A DNA stretch of 53,662 nucleotides from Streptomyces purpureus (lineage in GTDB: Bacteria > Actinomycetota > Actinomycetes > Streptomycetales > Streptomycetaceae), in NCBI RefSeq assembly GCF_014648195.1, contig NZ_BMQQ01000022.1, forward strand, positions 70,653 to 124,314. The letters are read 5' to 3'. Positions 6,745 through 16,641 of the stretch are shown here, piece after piece. Each line of letters begins with the position of its first letter. Position 1 is the first letter of the stretch. Both the position numbers and the translations under genes were made by a program. The notes under the pieces were generated by a model. That model was given only the letters and a program-made list of their open reading frames with translations, had not been told where the DNA came from and searched no databases.

Positions 6745-8676
6745 ATGTCCGCCCCTACTCAGAAGCCCCAGCAGCCCAAAGTCACCGAGCGTGAGGCCCG
6801 GCAGGTCGCCGAGGCCGCGCGCGAGCAGGACTGGCGCAAGCCGAGCTTCGCCAAGGAGCTCTTCCTCGGCCGCTTCCGCCTGGACCTCATCCACCCCCAC
6901 CCGATGCCGTCCGAGGAGGACACACGGCGCGGCGAGCAGTTCCTCGCCAAGCTGCGCGTCTTCTGCGAGACGAAGATCGACGGCGCCCTGATCGAGCGCG
7001 AGGCCCGGATCCCCGACGAGACCGTCAACGGCCTCAAGAAGCTCGGGGCGCTCGGTATGAAGATCGACCCCAAGTACGGCGGCCTGGGCCTCACCCAGGT
7101 GTACTACAACCGCGCCCTGGCCCTCGTCGGCTCCGCCAGCCCCGCCCTCGGCGCCCTGCTCTCCGCCCATCAGTCGATCGGCGTACCGCAGCCGCTGAAA
7201 ATTTTCGGCACCCAGGAGCAGAAGGACGCCTTCCTGCCCCGGCTGGCCCGTACCGACATCTCCGCGTTCCTGCTCACCGAGCCCGACGTCGGTTCGGACC
7301 CGGCCCGGCTCGCCACCCTCGCCGTGCCCGACGGCGACGACTACGTCCTGGACGGCGTGAAGCTCTGGACCACCAACGGCGTGGTCGCCGACCTCCTCGT
7401 CGTGATGGCCCGGGTGCCGAAGTCCGAGGGCCACAAGGGCGGCATCACCGCCTTCGTCGTCGAGGCGAACTCGCCCGGCATCACCGTCGAGCACCGCAAC
7501 GCCTTCATGGGCCTGCGCGGCCTGGAGAACGGCGTCACCCGCTTCCACCAGGTCCGGGTCCCCGCGGCCAACCGCATCGGCCCCGAGGGCGCCGGCCTCA
7601 AGATCGCCCTCACCACCCTCAACACCGGCCGCCTCTCGCTGCCCGCGATGTGCGTCGGCGCCGGGAAGTGGTGCCTGAAGATCGCCCGCGAGTGGTCGGC
7701 CGTACGGGAGCAGTGGGGCAAGCCGGTCGCCCGGCACGAAGCCGTCGGCACGAAGATCTCCTTCATCGCCGCCACCACCTTCGCCCTCGAAGCCGTCGTT
7801 GACCTCGCCTCCCAGATGGCCGACGAGGACCGCAACGACATCCGCATCGAGGCGGCACTCGCCAAGCTGTACGGCAGCGAGATGGGCTGCCTCATGGCCG
7901 ACGAACTGGTCCAGATCCGCGGCGGCCGTGGCTACGAGACCGCCGACTCGCTCGCGGCCCGCGGCGAACGTGCCGTCCCCGCCGAGCAGATGCTGCGCGA
8001 CCTGCGCATCAACCGCATCTTCGAAGGCTCCACGGAGATCATGCACCTGCTGATCGCCCGCGAGGCCGTCGACGCCCACCTCGCCGTCGCCGGCGACATC
8101 ATCGACCCCGACAAGTCCCTCTCCGACAAGGCGAGGGCGGGCGCCAAGGCCGGCGGCTTCTACGCCCGCTGGCTGCCCAAGCTCGTTGCCGGACCGGGGC
8201 AACTGCCCAGCTCGTACGCGGAGTTCGGCCCCCTCGCCACACACCTGCGGTACGTGGAACGGGCCTCCCGCAAGCTCGCCCGCTCCACCTTCTACGCGAT
8301 GTCCCGCTGGCAGGGCCGGATGGAGACCAAGCAAGCCTTCCTCGGCCGGATCGTCGACATCGGCGCCGAACTCTTCGCGATGAGCGCCGCCTGCGTACGC
8401 GCCGAGCACCTGCGCCTCACCGGCGACCACGGCCGGGAGGCCACCCGGCTCGCGGACGTCTTCTGCCGCCAGTCCCGGCTGCGCGTGGAGGAGCTCTTCG
8501 GCCGTCTGTGGGCCAACACGGACGACGACGACCGCAAGATCGTGAACGGCGTCCTGGACGGCAGCTACACCTGGCTCGAAGAGGGCATCGTCGACCCGAG
8601 CGGCGAAGGCGCCTGGATCGCGGACGCGACCCCCGGCCCCTCCGAACACGAGAACGTCCACCGCACCATCGACTGA
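6745..8676 (+). CDS. Acyl-CoA dehydrogenase, large (VLCAD/ACAD9-like) form
   Basis: A 643-residue FAD flavoprotein for the first dehydrogenation step of fatty-acid beta-oxidation. At 643 residues it is larger than the usual 380-residue enzyme and has the extended C-terminal helical domain of very-long-chain types. Recognisable segments are the FAD/substrate region ISAFLLTEPDVGSDPARL, the WTTNG stretch, and EQMLRDLRINRIFEGSTEIMHL, which contains the catalytic-loop region. The N-terminal 70 residues are a charged extension. The ATG at 6745 follows GGCGAGGTGAG. It appears monocistronic and is followed by a repeat-filled 312-bp gap. Confidence 0.9.
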   Translation: MSAPTQKPQQPKVTEREARQVAEAAREQDWRKPSFAKELFLGRFRLDLIHPHPMPSEEDTRRGEQFLAKLRVFCETKIDGALIEREARIPDETVNGLKKLGALGMKIDPKYGGLGLTQVYYNRALALVGSASPALGALLSAHQSIGVPQPLKIFGTQEQKDAFLPRLARTDISAFLLTEPDVGSDPARLATLAVPDGDDYVLDGVKLWTTNGVVADLLVVMARVPKSEGHKGGITAFVVEANSPGITVEHRNAFMGLRGLENGVTRFHQVRVPAANRIGPEGAGLKIALTTLNTGRLSLPAMCVGAGKWCLKIAREWSAVREQWGKPVARHEAVGTKISFIAATTFALEAVVDLASQMADEDRNDIRIEAALAKLYGSEMGCLMADELVQIRGGRGYETADSLAARGERAVPAEQMLRDLRINRIFEGSTEIMHLLIAREAVDAHLAVAGDIIDPDKSLSDKARAGAKAGGFYARWLPKLVAGPGQLPSSYAEFGPLATHLRYVERASRKLARSTFYAMSRWQGRMETKQAFLGRIVDIGAELFAMSAACVRAEHLRLTGDHGREATRLADVFCRQSRLRVEELFGRLWANTDDDDRKIVNGVLDGSYTWLEEGIVDPSGEGAWIADATPGPSEHENVHRTID

Positions 8677-8681
8677 GACAC

Positions 8682-8965
8682 GGGTGGCCGTCCCGCCCTG
8701 CGGAACGGCCACCCGCCACCCGGACCCGCCACCCGGACCCGCCACCCGCCACCCGGACCCGCCACCCGGACCCGCCACCCGGACCCGTCACCCGGACCCG
8801 CCACCCGGCACCTGTCCCGGCACCACGGTCGCGTGGCCGTCCCGCCGCACGGAACGGCCACCCCGCGCCGGCCAGCCGTCACCCGGACCCACCACCCGCC
8901 ACCCGTCTCCGACCCCACGGCCCCCCTGGCCGTCCCGCCCTGCGGAACGGCCACCCGTCACCCAC
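8682..8965. repeat. Repeat-filled gap: 13-bp tandem array with three copies of one hairpin
   Basis: This fills the gap between the acyl-CoA dehydrogenase and EPSP synthase genes. From about 8715 to 8815 the 13-bp unit CACCCGGACCCGC recurs about six times, interrupted by one half unit. A separate hairpin sequence occurs three times, at 8682-8714, 8833-8862 and 8926-8953. Its arms contain TGGCCGTCCCG and CGGAACGGCCA; the first copy has a 10-bp stem (GGGTGGCCGT with ACGGCCACCC). Copy 1 sits just after the stop codon and could terminate transcription. Confidence 0.88.
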
Positions 8966-8988
8966 CGTCCGTCCGGCACCATGGCCCC

Positions 8989-10221
8989 GTGACCGTCACC
9001 CACATCCCCGGCTCCAAGTCCGTCACCGCCCGCGCCCTCTTCCTCGCCGCGGCGGCCGACGGAACCACCACCCTCCTGCGGCCCCTCGTGTCCGACGACA
9101 CCGAGGGGTTCGCCGAAGGGCTCGGCGCGCTCGGCTACCGGGTCGAGCGGACGGCGGACGCCTGGCACATCGAGGGCCGCCCCCAAGGGCCCGCCGCCGA
9201 CAGCGCGGACGTCTACTGCCGCGACGGCGCCACCACCGCCCGGTTCCTGCCCACCCTCGCCGCCGCCGGCCACGGCACGTACCGCTTCGACGCCTCCCCG
9301 CAGATGCGCCGCCGCCCCCTCGGCCCGCTCACCACCGCGCTGCGCGCCCTCGGCGTCGACCTCGTCCACGAACAGGCCGAGGGCCACCACCCGCTGACCG
9401 TCGCCGCGCACGGCATCAAGGGCGGCGATCTCACCCTCGACGCCGGGCAGTCCTCGCAGTACCTCACCGCGCTCCTCATGCTCGGCCCGCTCACCGCCGA
9501 GGGCCTGCGGATCACCGTCACCGACCTCGTCTCGGAGCCGTACGTCGAGATCACCCTTGCGATGATGCGCGCCTTCGGGGCGGAGGTGACCCGGGACGGC
9601 CGCACCTACACCGTCGCCCCCACCGGCTACCATGCCACCACCTACGCCATCGAGCCCGACGCCTCGACCTCCAGCTACTTCTTCGCCGCCGCCGCCCTCA
9701 CCGGCACCACCGTCACCGTCCCGGGCCTCGGCACCGGCGCCCTCCAGGGCGACCTCGGCTTCGTCGACGTGCTCCGCAGGATGGGCGCCGATGTGGAGAT
9801 CGCCGACGGGCGGACCACCGTCCGCGGTACCGGCCGCCTCCACGGGCTCACGGTCAACATGCGGGACATCTCCGACACCATGCCGACCCTCGCCGCCATC
9901 GCCCCGTTCGCCGACGGACCCGTCCGGATCGAGGACGTCGCCAACACCCGCGTCAAGGAGTGCGACCGGCTCGACGCCTGCGCCGAGAACCTGCGCCGGC
10001 TCGGCATCACCGTCGACACGGGCCCCGACTGGATCGAGATCCACCCCGGCACCCCCGCCCCCGCCGAGATCGCCACCCACGGCGACCACCGCATCGTGAT
10101 GTCCTTCGCGGTGACCGGCCTGCGCACGCCCGGCATCACCTTCGACGACCCCGGCTGTGTCCGGAAGACGTTCCCCGAGTTCCATCACGTTTTCGAGGAG
10201 TTCCGGCACGTCACCGCCTGA
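8989..10221 (+). CDS. aroA: EPSP synthase (3-phosphoshikimate 1-carboxyvinyltransferase), divergent form
   Basis: A 410-residue shikimate-pathway enzyme joining shikimate-3-phosphate and phosphoenolpyruvate. Visible active-site elements are PGSKSVTAR at the N-terminus (Lys, Ser and Arg ligands), the SSQYLTALLML phosphate site, DTMPTLAAIAPFADG with the catalytic Asp, NTRVKECDRL, GDHRIVMSFAV, and VRKTFPEF near the end. The PEP-site loop reads RDGATTARF, where the usual enzyme has N-A-G-T-A-M-R, so the key Gly is Ala. The GTG at 8989 begins just before the conserved strand. A preceding ATG at 8981 is out of frame and no clear Shine-Dalgarno is seen. The gene stands apart from other aromatic-pathway genes and may be a second copy. 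Confidence 0.85.
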   Translation: MTVTHIPGSKSVTARALFLAAAADGTTTLLRPLVSDDTEGFAEGLGALGYRVERTADAWHIEGRPQGPAADSADVYCRDGATTARFLPTLAAAGHGTYRFDASPQMRRRPLGPLTTALRALGVDLVHEQAEGHHPLTVAAHGIKGGDLTLDAGQSSQYLTALLMLGPLTAEGLRITVTDLVSEPYVEITLAMMRAFGAEVTRDGRTYTVAPTGYHATTYAIEPDASTSSYFFAAAALTGTTVTVPGLGTGALQGDLGFVDVLRRMGADVEIADGRTTVRGTGRLHGLTVNMRDISDTMPTLAAIAPFADGPVRIEDVANTRVKECDRLDACAENLRRLGITVDTGPDWIEIHPGTPAPAEIATHGDHRIVMSFAVTGLRTPGITFDDPGCVRKTFPEFHHVFEEFRHVTA

Positions 10222-10269
10222 TCACCCATAATCGGCAGGCGATCGCGATCACCACCGATGGGGGCACGG

Positions 10270-10998
10270 ATGTTCGGCACGGCGAAGCACACGGCGGCGC
10301 TCCTTTTGGCGGGGGTGATGCTCACCGCCTGCTCCGGCACACCCGACGGCGGCTCCGACGACAAGCCCGCCGCCTCGCCGACGCCGAAGACGCCCGCCGC
10401 GGCCGGCGCCCTCACCGAGGCCCAGCTGAAGTCGGCCGCCTTCACCGACGGCGAGAAGGTCGGGAAGTACACCGCCTCCGAGTACACCCTCGGCGCCCCG
10501 CTCAGCGAGAGCTACACCGCCCAGCCCGCGCTCTGCCAGCCCCTGGTCAGCCTCGCCAAGGAGGTCGCCGACCCCGACCCGGCCGCCGAGGTCCAGCGCA
10601 AGGTCGACGTCCCCGACGAGATGTTCGGCCTCGAAGTCGCCGTCCAGCTGCGCAGTTACGCCGACGGCGGCGCCGCCACCGTCCTCAAGAACCTCACCGC
10701 GGCCGGCAGCGGCTGCGCCGCCGGATTCACCGAGGAACGGGCCGTCGCCCAGGCCAAGTACCTCAAGGTCGAACCCGCCAAGGCACCCGCCCTCGGCGAC
10801 GAGGCCAAGGCCTTCCGCTTCACGATCCTCGACGTCAAGGGCGAGGTGAAGCTGTACGAATACCTCACCGTGATCCGCTCCGGCTCCACCACGCTCGCCT
10901 TCCGCGCGGAGATCACCGACACCAAGGACATCGGCGGCGTCCCCGCCGAGGTCGTCAACGCCCAGTGGCGCAAGTTCCAGGCCCTGGGCACGGTCTGA
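10270..10998 (+). CDS. Putative lipoprotein
   Basis: A 242-residue secreted protein. It has a short basic N-terminus, a hydrophobic helix and the lipobox LTAC at residues 18-21, so it should be lipidated and held on the outer face of the membrane. A Ser/Pro/Thr/Ala linker follows. The rest is a soluble domain with four further cysteines not clearly in a known motif. I recognise no family. The ATG at 10270 is preferred over 10258 because GGGG lies five bases upstream. It is 48 bases after the EPSP synthase gene and may be co-transcribed with it. Confidence 0.8.
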   Translation: MFGTAKHTAALLLAGVMLTACSGTPDGGSDDKPAASPTPKTPAAAGALTEAQLKSAAFTDGEKVGKYTASEYTLGAPLSESYTAQPALCQPLVSLAKEVADPDPAAEVQRKVDVPDEMFGLEVAVQLRSYADGGAATVLKNLTAAGSGCAAGFTEERAVAQAKYLKVEPAKAPALGDEAKAFRFTILDVKGEVKLYEYLTVIRSGSTTLAFRAEITDTKDIGGVPAEVVNAQWRKFQALGTV

Positions 10999-11057
10999 GC
11001 ACGACGGGAGGGCCCGCGCTGTCAGGGCCGCGCGCGGATACGGCAAGAATGGGGGGC

Positions 11058-12317
11058 ATGAGCGACAGCCCCTCTCCTCTCGCCGACCCGCATATCGTCT
11101 TCGATCCCTCCGAAGGCCGCCGGGACATCGTCGTCCTCGGCTCCACCGGGTCCATCGGCACCCAGGCCATCGACCTGGTCCTGCGCAACCCCGACCGCTT
11201 CCGTGTCACCGCGCTCTCCGCCGCCGGCGGACGGGTCGCGCTCCTGGCCGAGCAGGCGCACCGGCTGCGGGTCCGTACGGTCGCGGTGGCCCGTGAGGAC
11301 ATGGCGCCCGCGCTCCGGGACGCGCTCAAGGAGCGGTACGGCTCCGAGCCGCTGCCCGAGATCCTGTCCGGACCGGACGCCGCCACCGAGGTGGCCGCCT
11401 CCGAGTGCCACACCGTCCTCAACGGCATCACCGGCTCCATCGGTCTGGCGCCGACCCTCGCCGCCCTGGAGGCGGGCCGCACCCTCGCCCTCGCCAACAA
11501 GGAGTCGCTGATCGTCGGCGGCCCGCTGGTCAAGGCCCTGGCCAAGCCCGGCCAGATCATCCCCGTCGACTCCGAGCACGCCGCCCTCTTCCAGGCCCTC
11601 GCCGCCGGCACCCGCGCCGACGTCCGCAGGCTCGTCGTCACCGCGTCCGGCGGCCCCTTCCGCGGCCGTACGAAGGCCGAGCTGGCCCATGTCACCCGCG
11701 AGGACGCCCTCGCCCACCCCACCTGGGCGATGGGCCCCGTCATCACGGTCAACAGCGCCACCCTGGTCAACAAGGGCCTGGAGGTGATCGAGGCGCACCT
11801 CCTCTACGACATTCCCTTCGACCGCATCGAGGTCGTCGTCCACCCCCAGTCCTACGTCCACTCGATGGTGGAGTTCACCGACGGATCGACCCTCGCCCAG
11901 GCCACCCCGCCCGACATGCGCGGCCCGATCGCCCTCGGCATCGGCTGGCCCGAGCGGGTCCCCGACGCGGCCCCCGCCTTCGACTGGTCCACCGCCTCCA
12001 CCTGGGAGTTCTTCCCGCTGGACAACGACGCCTTCCCGTCCGTGGGACTCGCCCGCCACGTCGGGGAGATGGGTGGCACGGCCCCGGCGGTGTTCAATGC
12101 GGCGAACGAGGAATGTGTTGCCGCGTTCCTCGACCAGCGGCTGCCGTTCAACGGAATCATGGATACGGTCACCGCAGTCGTCACCGAACACGGCTCACCC
12201 GCCCGGGGAACCTCACTGACGGTGGCAGACGTCCTGGAAGCGGAGACCTGGGCCCGGGCCCGGGCCCGTGAACTGGCAGACAAGCTCGACCAGCGGACCG
12301 CGGAGGCGCGCGCATGA
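11058..12317 (+). CDS. dxr: 1-deoxy-D-xylulose 5-phosphate reductoisomerase
   Basis: A 419-residue enzyme of the MEP isoprenoid pathway that converts DXP to MEP with NADPH. The nucleotide-binding motif VLGSTGSIGTQAIDLV is at the N-terminus. LANKESLIVGG, PVDSEHAALFQAL and ASGGPFRG follow, then the metal/substrate loop in VVHPQSYVHSMVEF. The C-terminal helical domain is complete. Two in-frame ATGs (11049 and 11058) are possible. The second is chosen because the G-run lies between them, but neither has a well-placed ribosome-binding site. Its TGA overlaps the ATG of the site-2 protease gene by four bases, so the two are translationally coupled. Confidence 0.95.
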   Translation: MSDSPSPLADPHIVFDPSEGRRDIVVLGSTGSIGTQAIDLVLRNPDRFRVTALSAAGGRVALLAEQAHRLRVRTVAVAREDMAPALRDALKERYGSEPLPEILSGPDAATEVAASECHTVLNGITGSIGLAPTLAALEAGRTLALANKESLIVGGPLVKALAKPGQIIPVDSEHAALFQALAAGTRADVRRLVVTASGGPFRGRTKAELAHVTREDALAHPTWAMGPVITVNSATLVNKGLEVIEAHLLYDIPFDRIEVVVHPQSYVHSMVEFTDGSTLAQATPPDMRGPIALGIGWPERVPDAAPAFDWSTASTWEFFPLDNDAFPSVGLARHVGEMGGTAPAVFNAANEECVAAFLDQRLPFNGIMDTVTAVVTEHGSPARGTSLTVADVLEAETWARARARELADKLDQRTAEARA

Positions 12318-13615
12318 CGATTCTGTTGACGGTCCTCGGCATAGCGCTGTTCGCCGTGGGGCTGCTCTTCTCCATCGCCTGGCACGAGCTCGGCCACCTC
12401 TCCACGGCCAAGCTCTTCGGCATCCGGGTGCCCCAGTACATGGTCGGCTTCGGCCCGACGATCTGGTCCCGGCACAAGGGCGAGACGGAGTACGGAATCA
12501 AGGCCATCCCGGCCGGCGGCTACATCCGCATGATCGGGATGTTCCCGCCCGGCCCGGACGGCCGGGTCGAGGCCCGCTCCACCTCCCCCTGGCGCGGCAT
12601 GATCGAGGACGCCCGCGAGGCCTCCTTCGAGGAGCTCAAGCCCGGCGACGAGACGCGGCTCTTCTACACGCGCAAGCCGTGGAAACGCGTCATCGTGATG
12701 TTCGCCGGACCGTTCATGAACCTGGTCCTCGCCGTCGCGATCTTCCTCGGCGTGGCGATGACCTTCGGCTTCGCCAAGCAGACCACCGAGGTGGCCGGCG
12801 TCCAGAAGTGCGTGATCGCGCAGAGCGAGCGGCGCGAGACCTGCGCCGCCAAGGACGCCGTCTCACCCGGCCAGGCCGCCGGACTCAAGGTCGGCGACAA
12901 GATCGTCGCCTTCAACGGCGAGCCGGTCACCACCTGGGGCGACCTCTCCGACCGGATCCGCGCCACCATCGGCCCGGCCACCATCACCGTCCACCGCGAC
13001 GGCGAGGAGAAGGTCCTCACCGCCAACCTCGCCAAGAACCTGGTGGCCGCCAAGGACTCCGACGGCGAGGTCATCCCGGAGAAGTTCGTCGAGGCCGGCT
13101 ACCTCGGCTTCGAGGCGAAGACCGTCATCCAGCCGCTCTCCTTCGGCGAGTCCTTCGTGAGGATGGGCGACATGATCGAGAACGGCGTCGACTCGGTTGT
13201 CGCCCTCCCCGGCAAGATCCCGGACCTGTGGAGCGCGGCCTTCGGCGACGGCGAGCGCAAGGCCGACTCCCCGGTCGGTGTCGTCGGCGCCGCCCGGATC
13301 AGCGGCGAGGTCATGAACCTCGATGTGCCCACGGAGAACATCGTGGCGTCGTTCATGATGCTGCTCGCGATGTTCAACCTCTCGCTGTTCCTGTTCAACA
13401 TGCTCCCGCTGCTCCCGCTGGACGGCGGCCACATCGCGGGCGCCCTCTGGGAGTCCGTACGCCGCAACGTGGCACGGCTCTTCCGGCGCCCCGACCCGGG
13501 GCCGTTCGACGTGGCGAAGCTGATGCCGGTGGCCTACGTGGTGGCGGGGATCTTCATCTGCTTCACCCTGCTCGTACTGGTCGCGGACATCGTCAACCCC
13601 GTGAAGATTTCCTGA
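12314..13615 (+). CDS. RseP-family site-2 (intramembrane) zinc metalloprotease
   Basis: A 433-residue polytopic membrane protease. The zinc-binding motif HELGH is at residues 24-28 in the first membrane helix. A PDZ domain lies around residues 180-260 (AAGLKVGDKIVAFNGEPVTTW). The second metal-ligand motif LLPLDGGHIAG is in the C-terminal membrane segment. Family members cut transmembrane helices of anti-sigma factors and other membrane proteins; the target here is unknown. It lies between two MEP-pathway genes and overlaps dxr by ATGA, an arrangement common in Actinobacteria. Confidence 0.93.
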   Translation: MTILLTVLGIALFAVGLLFSIAWHELGHLSTAKLFGIRVPQYMVGFGPTIWSRHKGETEYGIKAIPAGGYIRMIGMFPPGPDGRVEARSTSPWRGMIEDAREASFEELKPGDETRLFYTRKPWKRVIVMFAGPFMNLVLAVAIFLGVAMTFGFAKQTTEVAGVQKCVIAQSERRETCAAKDAVSPGQAAGLKVGDKIVAFNGEPVTTWGDLSDRIRATIGPATITVHRDGEEKVLTANLAKNLVAAKDSDGEVIPEKFVEAGYLGFEAKTVIQPLSFGESFVRMGDMIENGVDSVVALPGKIPDLWSAAFGDGERKADSPVGVVGAARISGEVMNLDVPTENIVASFMMLLAMFNLSLFLFNMLPLLPLDGGHIAGALWESVRRNVARLFRRPDPGPFDVAKLMPVAYVVAGIFICFTLLVLVADIVNPVKIS

Positions 13616-13642
13616 CCGGACCCCACGTCGGAGCAGAAGTAC

Positions 13643-13674
13643 AGCGGCCGGACACCCCGTGGTGTCCGGCCGCT
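13643..13674 (+). terminator. Perfect 14-bp stem hairpin between the protease gene and ispG
   Basis: AGCGGCCGGACACC (13643-13656) pairs with GGTGTCCGGCCGCT (13661-13674) across a four-base loop, 28 bases after the protease stop. There is no T-run. It may terminate or attenuate readthrough into ispG. Confidence 0.65.
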
Positions 13675-13753
13675 CGCCGTCGGGGCTGTAATCTCGGTAA
13701 CTGGAGCCCGCCGATCTCGGGACCTCGATCCACACCTTGGGGTTGCACAGCAG

Positions 13754-14911
<1,158 letters not shown>

Positions 14912-14962
14912 CCCGTCGCCGTCGCCGGCTGCCCACCTCGCCACCGGCACTTGTCGGCCACC

Positions 14963-14989
14963 GAAGCCCCGCCCCCAGGGCGGGGCTTC
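14963..14989. terminator. Hairpin terminator downstream of ispG
   Basis: GAAGCCCCGCCC (14963-14974) and GGGCGGGGCTTC (14978-14989) form a perfect 12-bp stem with a three-base loop, 52 bases after the ispG stop. Confidence 0.75.
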
Positions 14990-15062
14990 CCGCTGCGGCC
15001 GACACTCCCCAGGCACGCCAGGTACAGTGCGGAGATCAGCAGACCGCATGGTGAGGCCCCTC

Positions 15063-15908
15063 GTGTTGACGCAAGCCCCCACCCGGGTCCTCGAACCCGG
15101 CGATCTCGGCGCCGCGCTCGCCGTCCTGGAGAGCGCCCCCGTCGAGAACGCCTTCGTCACGGCCCGCGTCCAGGCCGCCGGGCTCGACCCCTGGCGCCTC
15201 GGCGGCGAGATGTGGGGCTGGTACGACCGCGGCCGACTGCACTCGCTCTGCTACTCCGGCGCCAACCTCGTGCCCATCTGCGCCACCCCGGAGGCCGTCC
15301 GCGCCTTCGCCGACCGCGCCCGCCGCGTCGGCCGCCGCTGCTCCTCCATCGTCGGCCCCGCCCCGTCCACCTCCCAGCTCTGGCGCCTCCTCGAACCCAG
15401 CTGGGGGCCCGCCCGTGACGTACGCCCCCACCAGCCCCTGATGGTCACCGAGCAGCCCTCGGCCGACATCGCCCCCGACCCGCTCGTGCGCCGCATCCGC
15501 AAGGACGAGATGGACGTGATCATGCCCGCCTGTGTGGCCATGTTCACCGAGGAGGTCGGCATCTCCCCGATGGCCGGCGACGGCGGACTGCTCTACCAGG
15601 CCCGGGTCGCCGAACTCGTCTCCACCGGCCGCTCCTTCGCCCGTATCGAGGACGGCAAGGTCGTCTTCAAGGCCGAGATCGGCGCGGCGACCCCCCAGGC
15701 CTGTCAGATCCAGGGCGTCTGGGTCGCCCCCGAACACCGAGGCCGGGGGCTGTCCGAGACCGGCATGGCCGCCGTGCTCCAGTACGCCCTCGCCGACGTC
15801 GCCCCCGTCGTCAGCCTCTACGTCAACGACTACAACACCCCCGCCCGGGCCTCCTACCGCCGCGTCGGCTTCCGCGAGGTCGGCGCCTTCATGAGCGTGC
15901 TCTTCTGA
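15063..15908 (+). CDS. DUF4081-type GNAT N-acetyltransferase
   Basis: A 281-residue protein with two parts. The N-terminal half carries the DUF4081 region (ALAVLESAPVENAFVTARV onward). The C-terminal half is a GNAT acetyltransferase with the acetyl-CoA loop VWVAPEHRGRGLSETGM and the end motif VSLYVNDYNTPARASYRRVGF. The substrate is unknown. The GTG at 15063 is preferred: GGTGAGG lies six bases upstream and the protein then starts VLTQAPTRVLEP, as related proteins do. Upstream in-frame starts at 15027 and 15048 are possible. The next gene is another GNAT, 21 bases later. Confidence 0.85.
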   Translation: MLTQAPTRVLEPGDLGAALAVLESAPVENAFVTARVQAAGLDPWRLGGEMWGWYDRGRLHSLCYSGANLVPICATPEAVRAFADRARRVGRRCSSIVGPAPSTSQLWRLLEPSWGPARDVRPHQPLMVTEQPSADIAPDPLVRRIRKDEMDVIMPACVAMFTEEVGISPMAGDGGLLYQARVAELVSTGRSFARIEDGKVVFKAEIGAATPQACQIQGVWVAPEHRGRGLSETGMAAVLQYALADVAPVVSLYVNDYNTPARASYRRVGFREVGAFMSVLF

Positions 15909-15929
15909 GGCACTTGTAGGGTTCGCCGC

Positions 15930-16466
15930 ATGAATGACGTCGTGGTCGGACCGGTCAACCTCGCCGCACGGGTGGACGACGCCCTCGCCGTGCAGGCCCT
16001 CGCCTTCGGGCTCAGCGAGGACGAGATCGCCGTACGCCGCCATATCGTGCTGCGCCACCTGCTCAACCCCGGCGCGTGTGCGTACGGCGCCACCACCCCC
16101 GAGGGCCGCCTCGTCGGGTTCGTCTACGGCATGCCCAACGACCGCACCCACTGGTGGTCCACCGTCGTCGAACCGTACCTGCGCGCCACCGGCACCGAGG
16201 ACTGGCTCGACGACTCCTTCGTCATCACCGAACTCCACGTCCACCCCGACCACCAGGGCCGCGGAATCGGCCGCGAGCTGATCACCACGATCACCGACGC
16301 CGCCGAACAGCCCCGCTCGATCCTCTCCGCCATCGACACCGAGAGCCCCGCCCGGGGCCTGTACCGCGCGCTCGGCTACACGGACCTGGCCCGCCGCGTC
16401 CTGTTCCCCAGCGCGCCGAAGCCGTACGCGGTGATGGGCGCGCCGCTCCCGCTACGGCGGCGCTGA
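15930..16466 (+). CDS. GNAT-family N-acetyltransferase
   Basis: A 178-residue acetyltransferase with a single GNAT domain. The acetyl-CoA binding segment is ITELHVHPDHQGRGIGREL and the C-terminal motif is SPARGLYRALGY. The substrate cannot be inferred. It is 21 bases behind the DUF4081-GNAT gene and probably shares its transcript. The coding sequence for the last 13 or so residues (SAPKPYAVMGAPLPL) is repeated after the stop at 16511-16548, in another frame relative to the gene. Confidence 0.85.
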   Translation: MNDVVVGPVNLAARVDDALAVQALAFGLSEDEIAVRRHIVLRHLLNPGACAYGATTPEGRLVGFVYGMPNDRTHWWSTVVEPYLRATGTEDWLDDSFVITELHVHPDHQGRGIGRELITTITDAAEQPRSILSAIDTESPARGLYRALGYTDLARRVLFPSAPKPYAVMGAPLPLRRR

Positions 16467-16548
16467 CGCACCGGCCGGGGGTCCGGGGGTTGCCCCCCGG
16501 GGGACACAGTCCCAGCGCGCCGAAGCCGTACGCGGTGATGGGCGCGCC
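16407..16548. repeat. 38-bp direct repeat of the GNAT gene's 3' end flanking a G/C-rich palindrome
   Basis: Bases 16407-16444, inside the GNAT gene, are repeated without mismatch at 16511-16548, an offset of 104. The conceptual translations diverge only in the last few residues. Between them (about 16476-16505) is a G-run/C-run inverted repeat (GTCCGGGGG, then CCCCCCGGGGGAC) of a type I recall as common in Streptomyces intergenic regions. The structure looks like an inserted palindromic unit accompanied by a duplication of adjacent gene sequence. Confidence 0.88.
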
Positions 16549-16641
16549 ACTGCCCCTTCTGCGCCGGAACTGATTACCGCCCGCGGGCGCCGCCCGGCTA
16601 ACCTCCTAGCCATCACACTTTTCACCGCAGGAGAGTTCCCC

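Noticed and set aside
8715..8815. 13-bp repeats considered as a CRISPR or an origin iteron array
   Set aside because: No spacers, no replication gene nearby, and composition is uniformly GC-rich with no A+T-rich melting region.
16076..16573. Open frame covering the second copy of the GNAT 3' end as a separate gene
   Set aside because: Only its last 20 residues resemble the GNAT protein; the rest is an Arg/Pro-rich shadow frame of the real gene.
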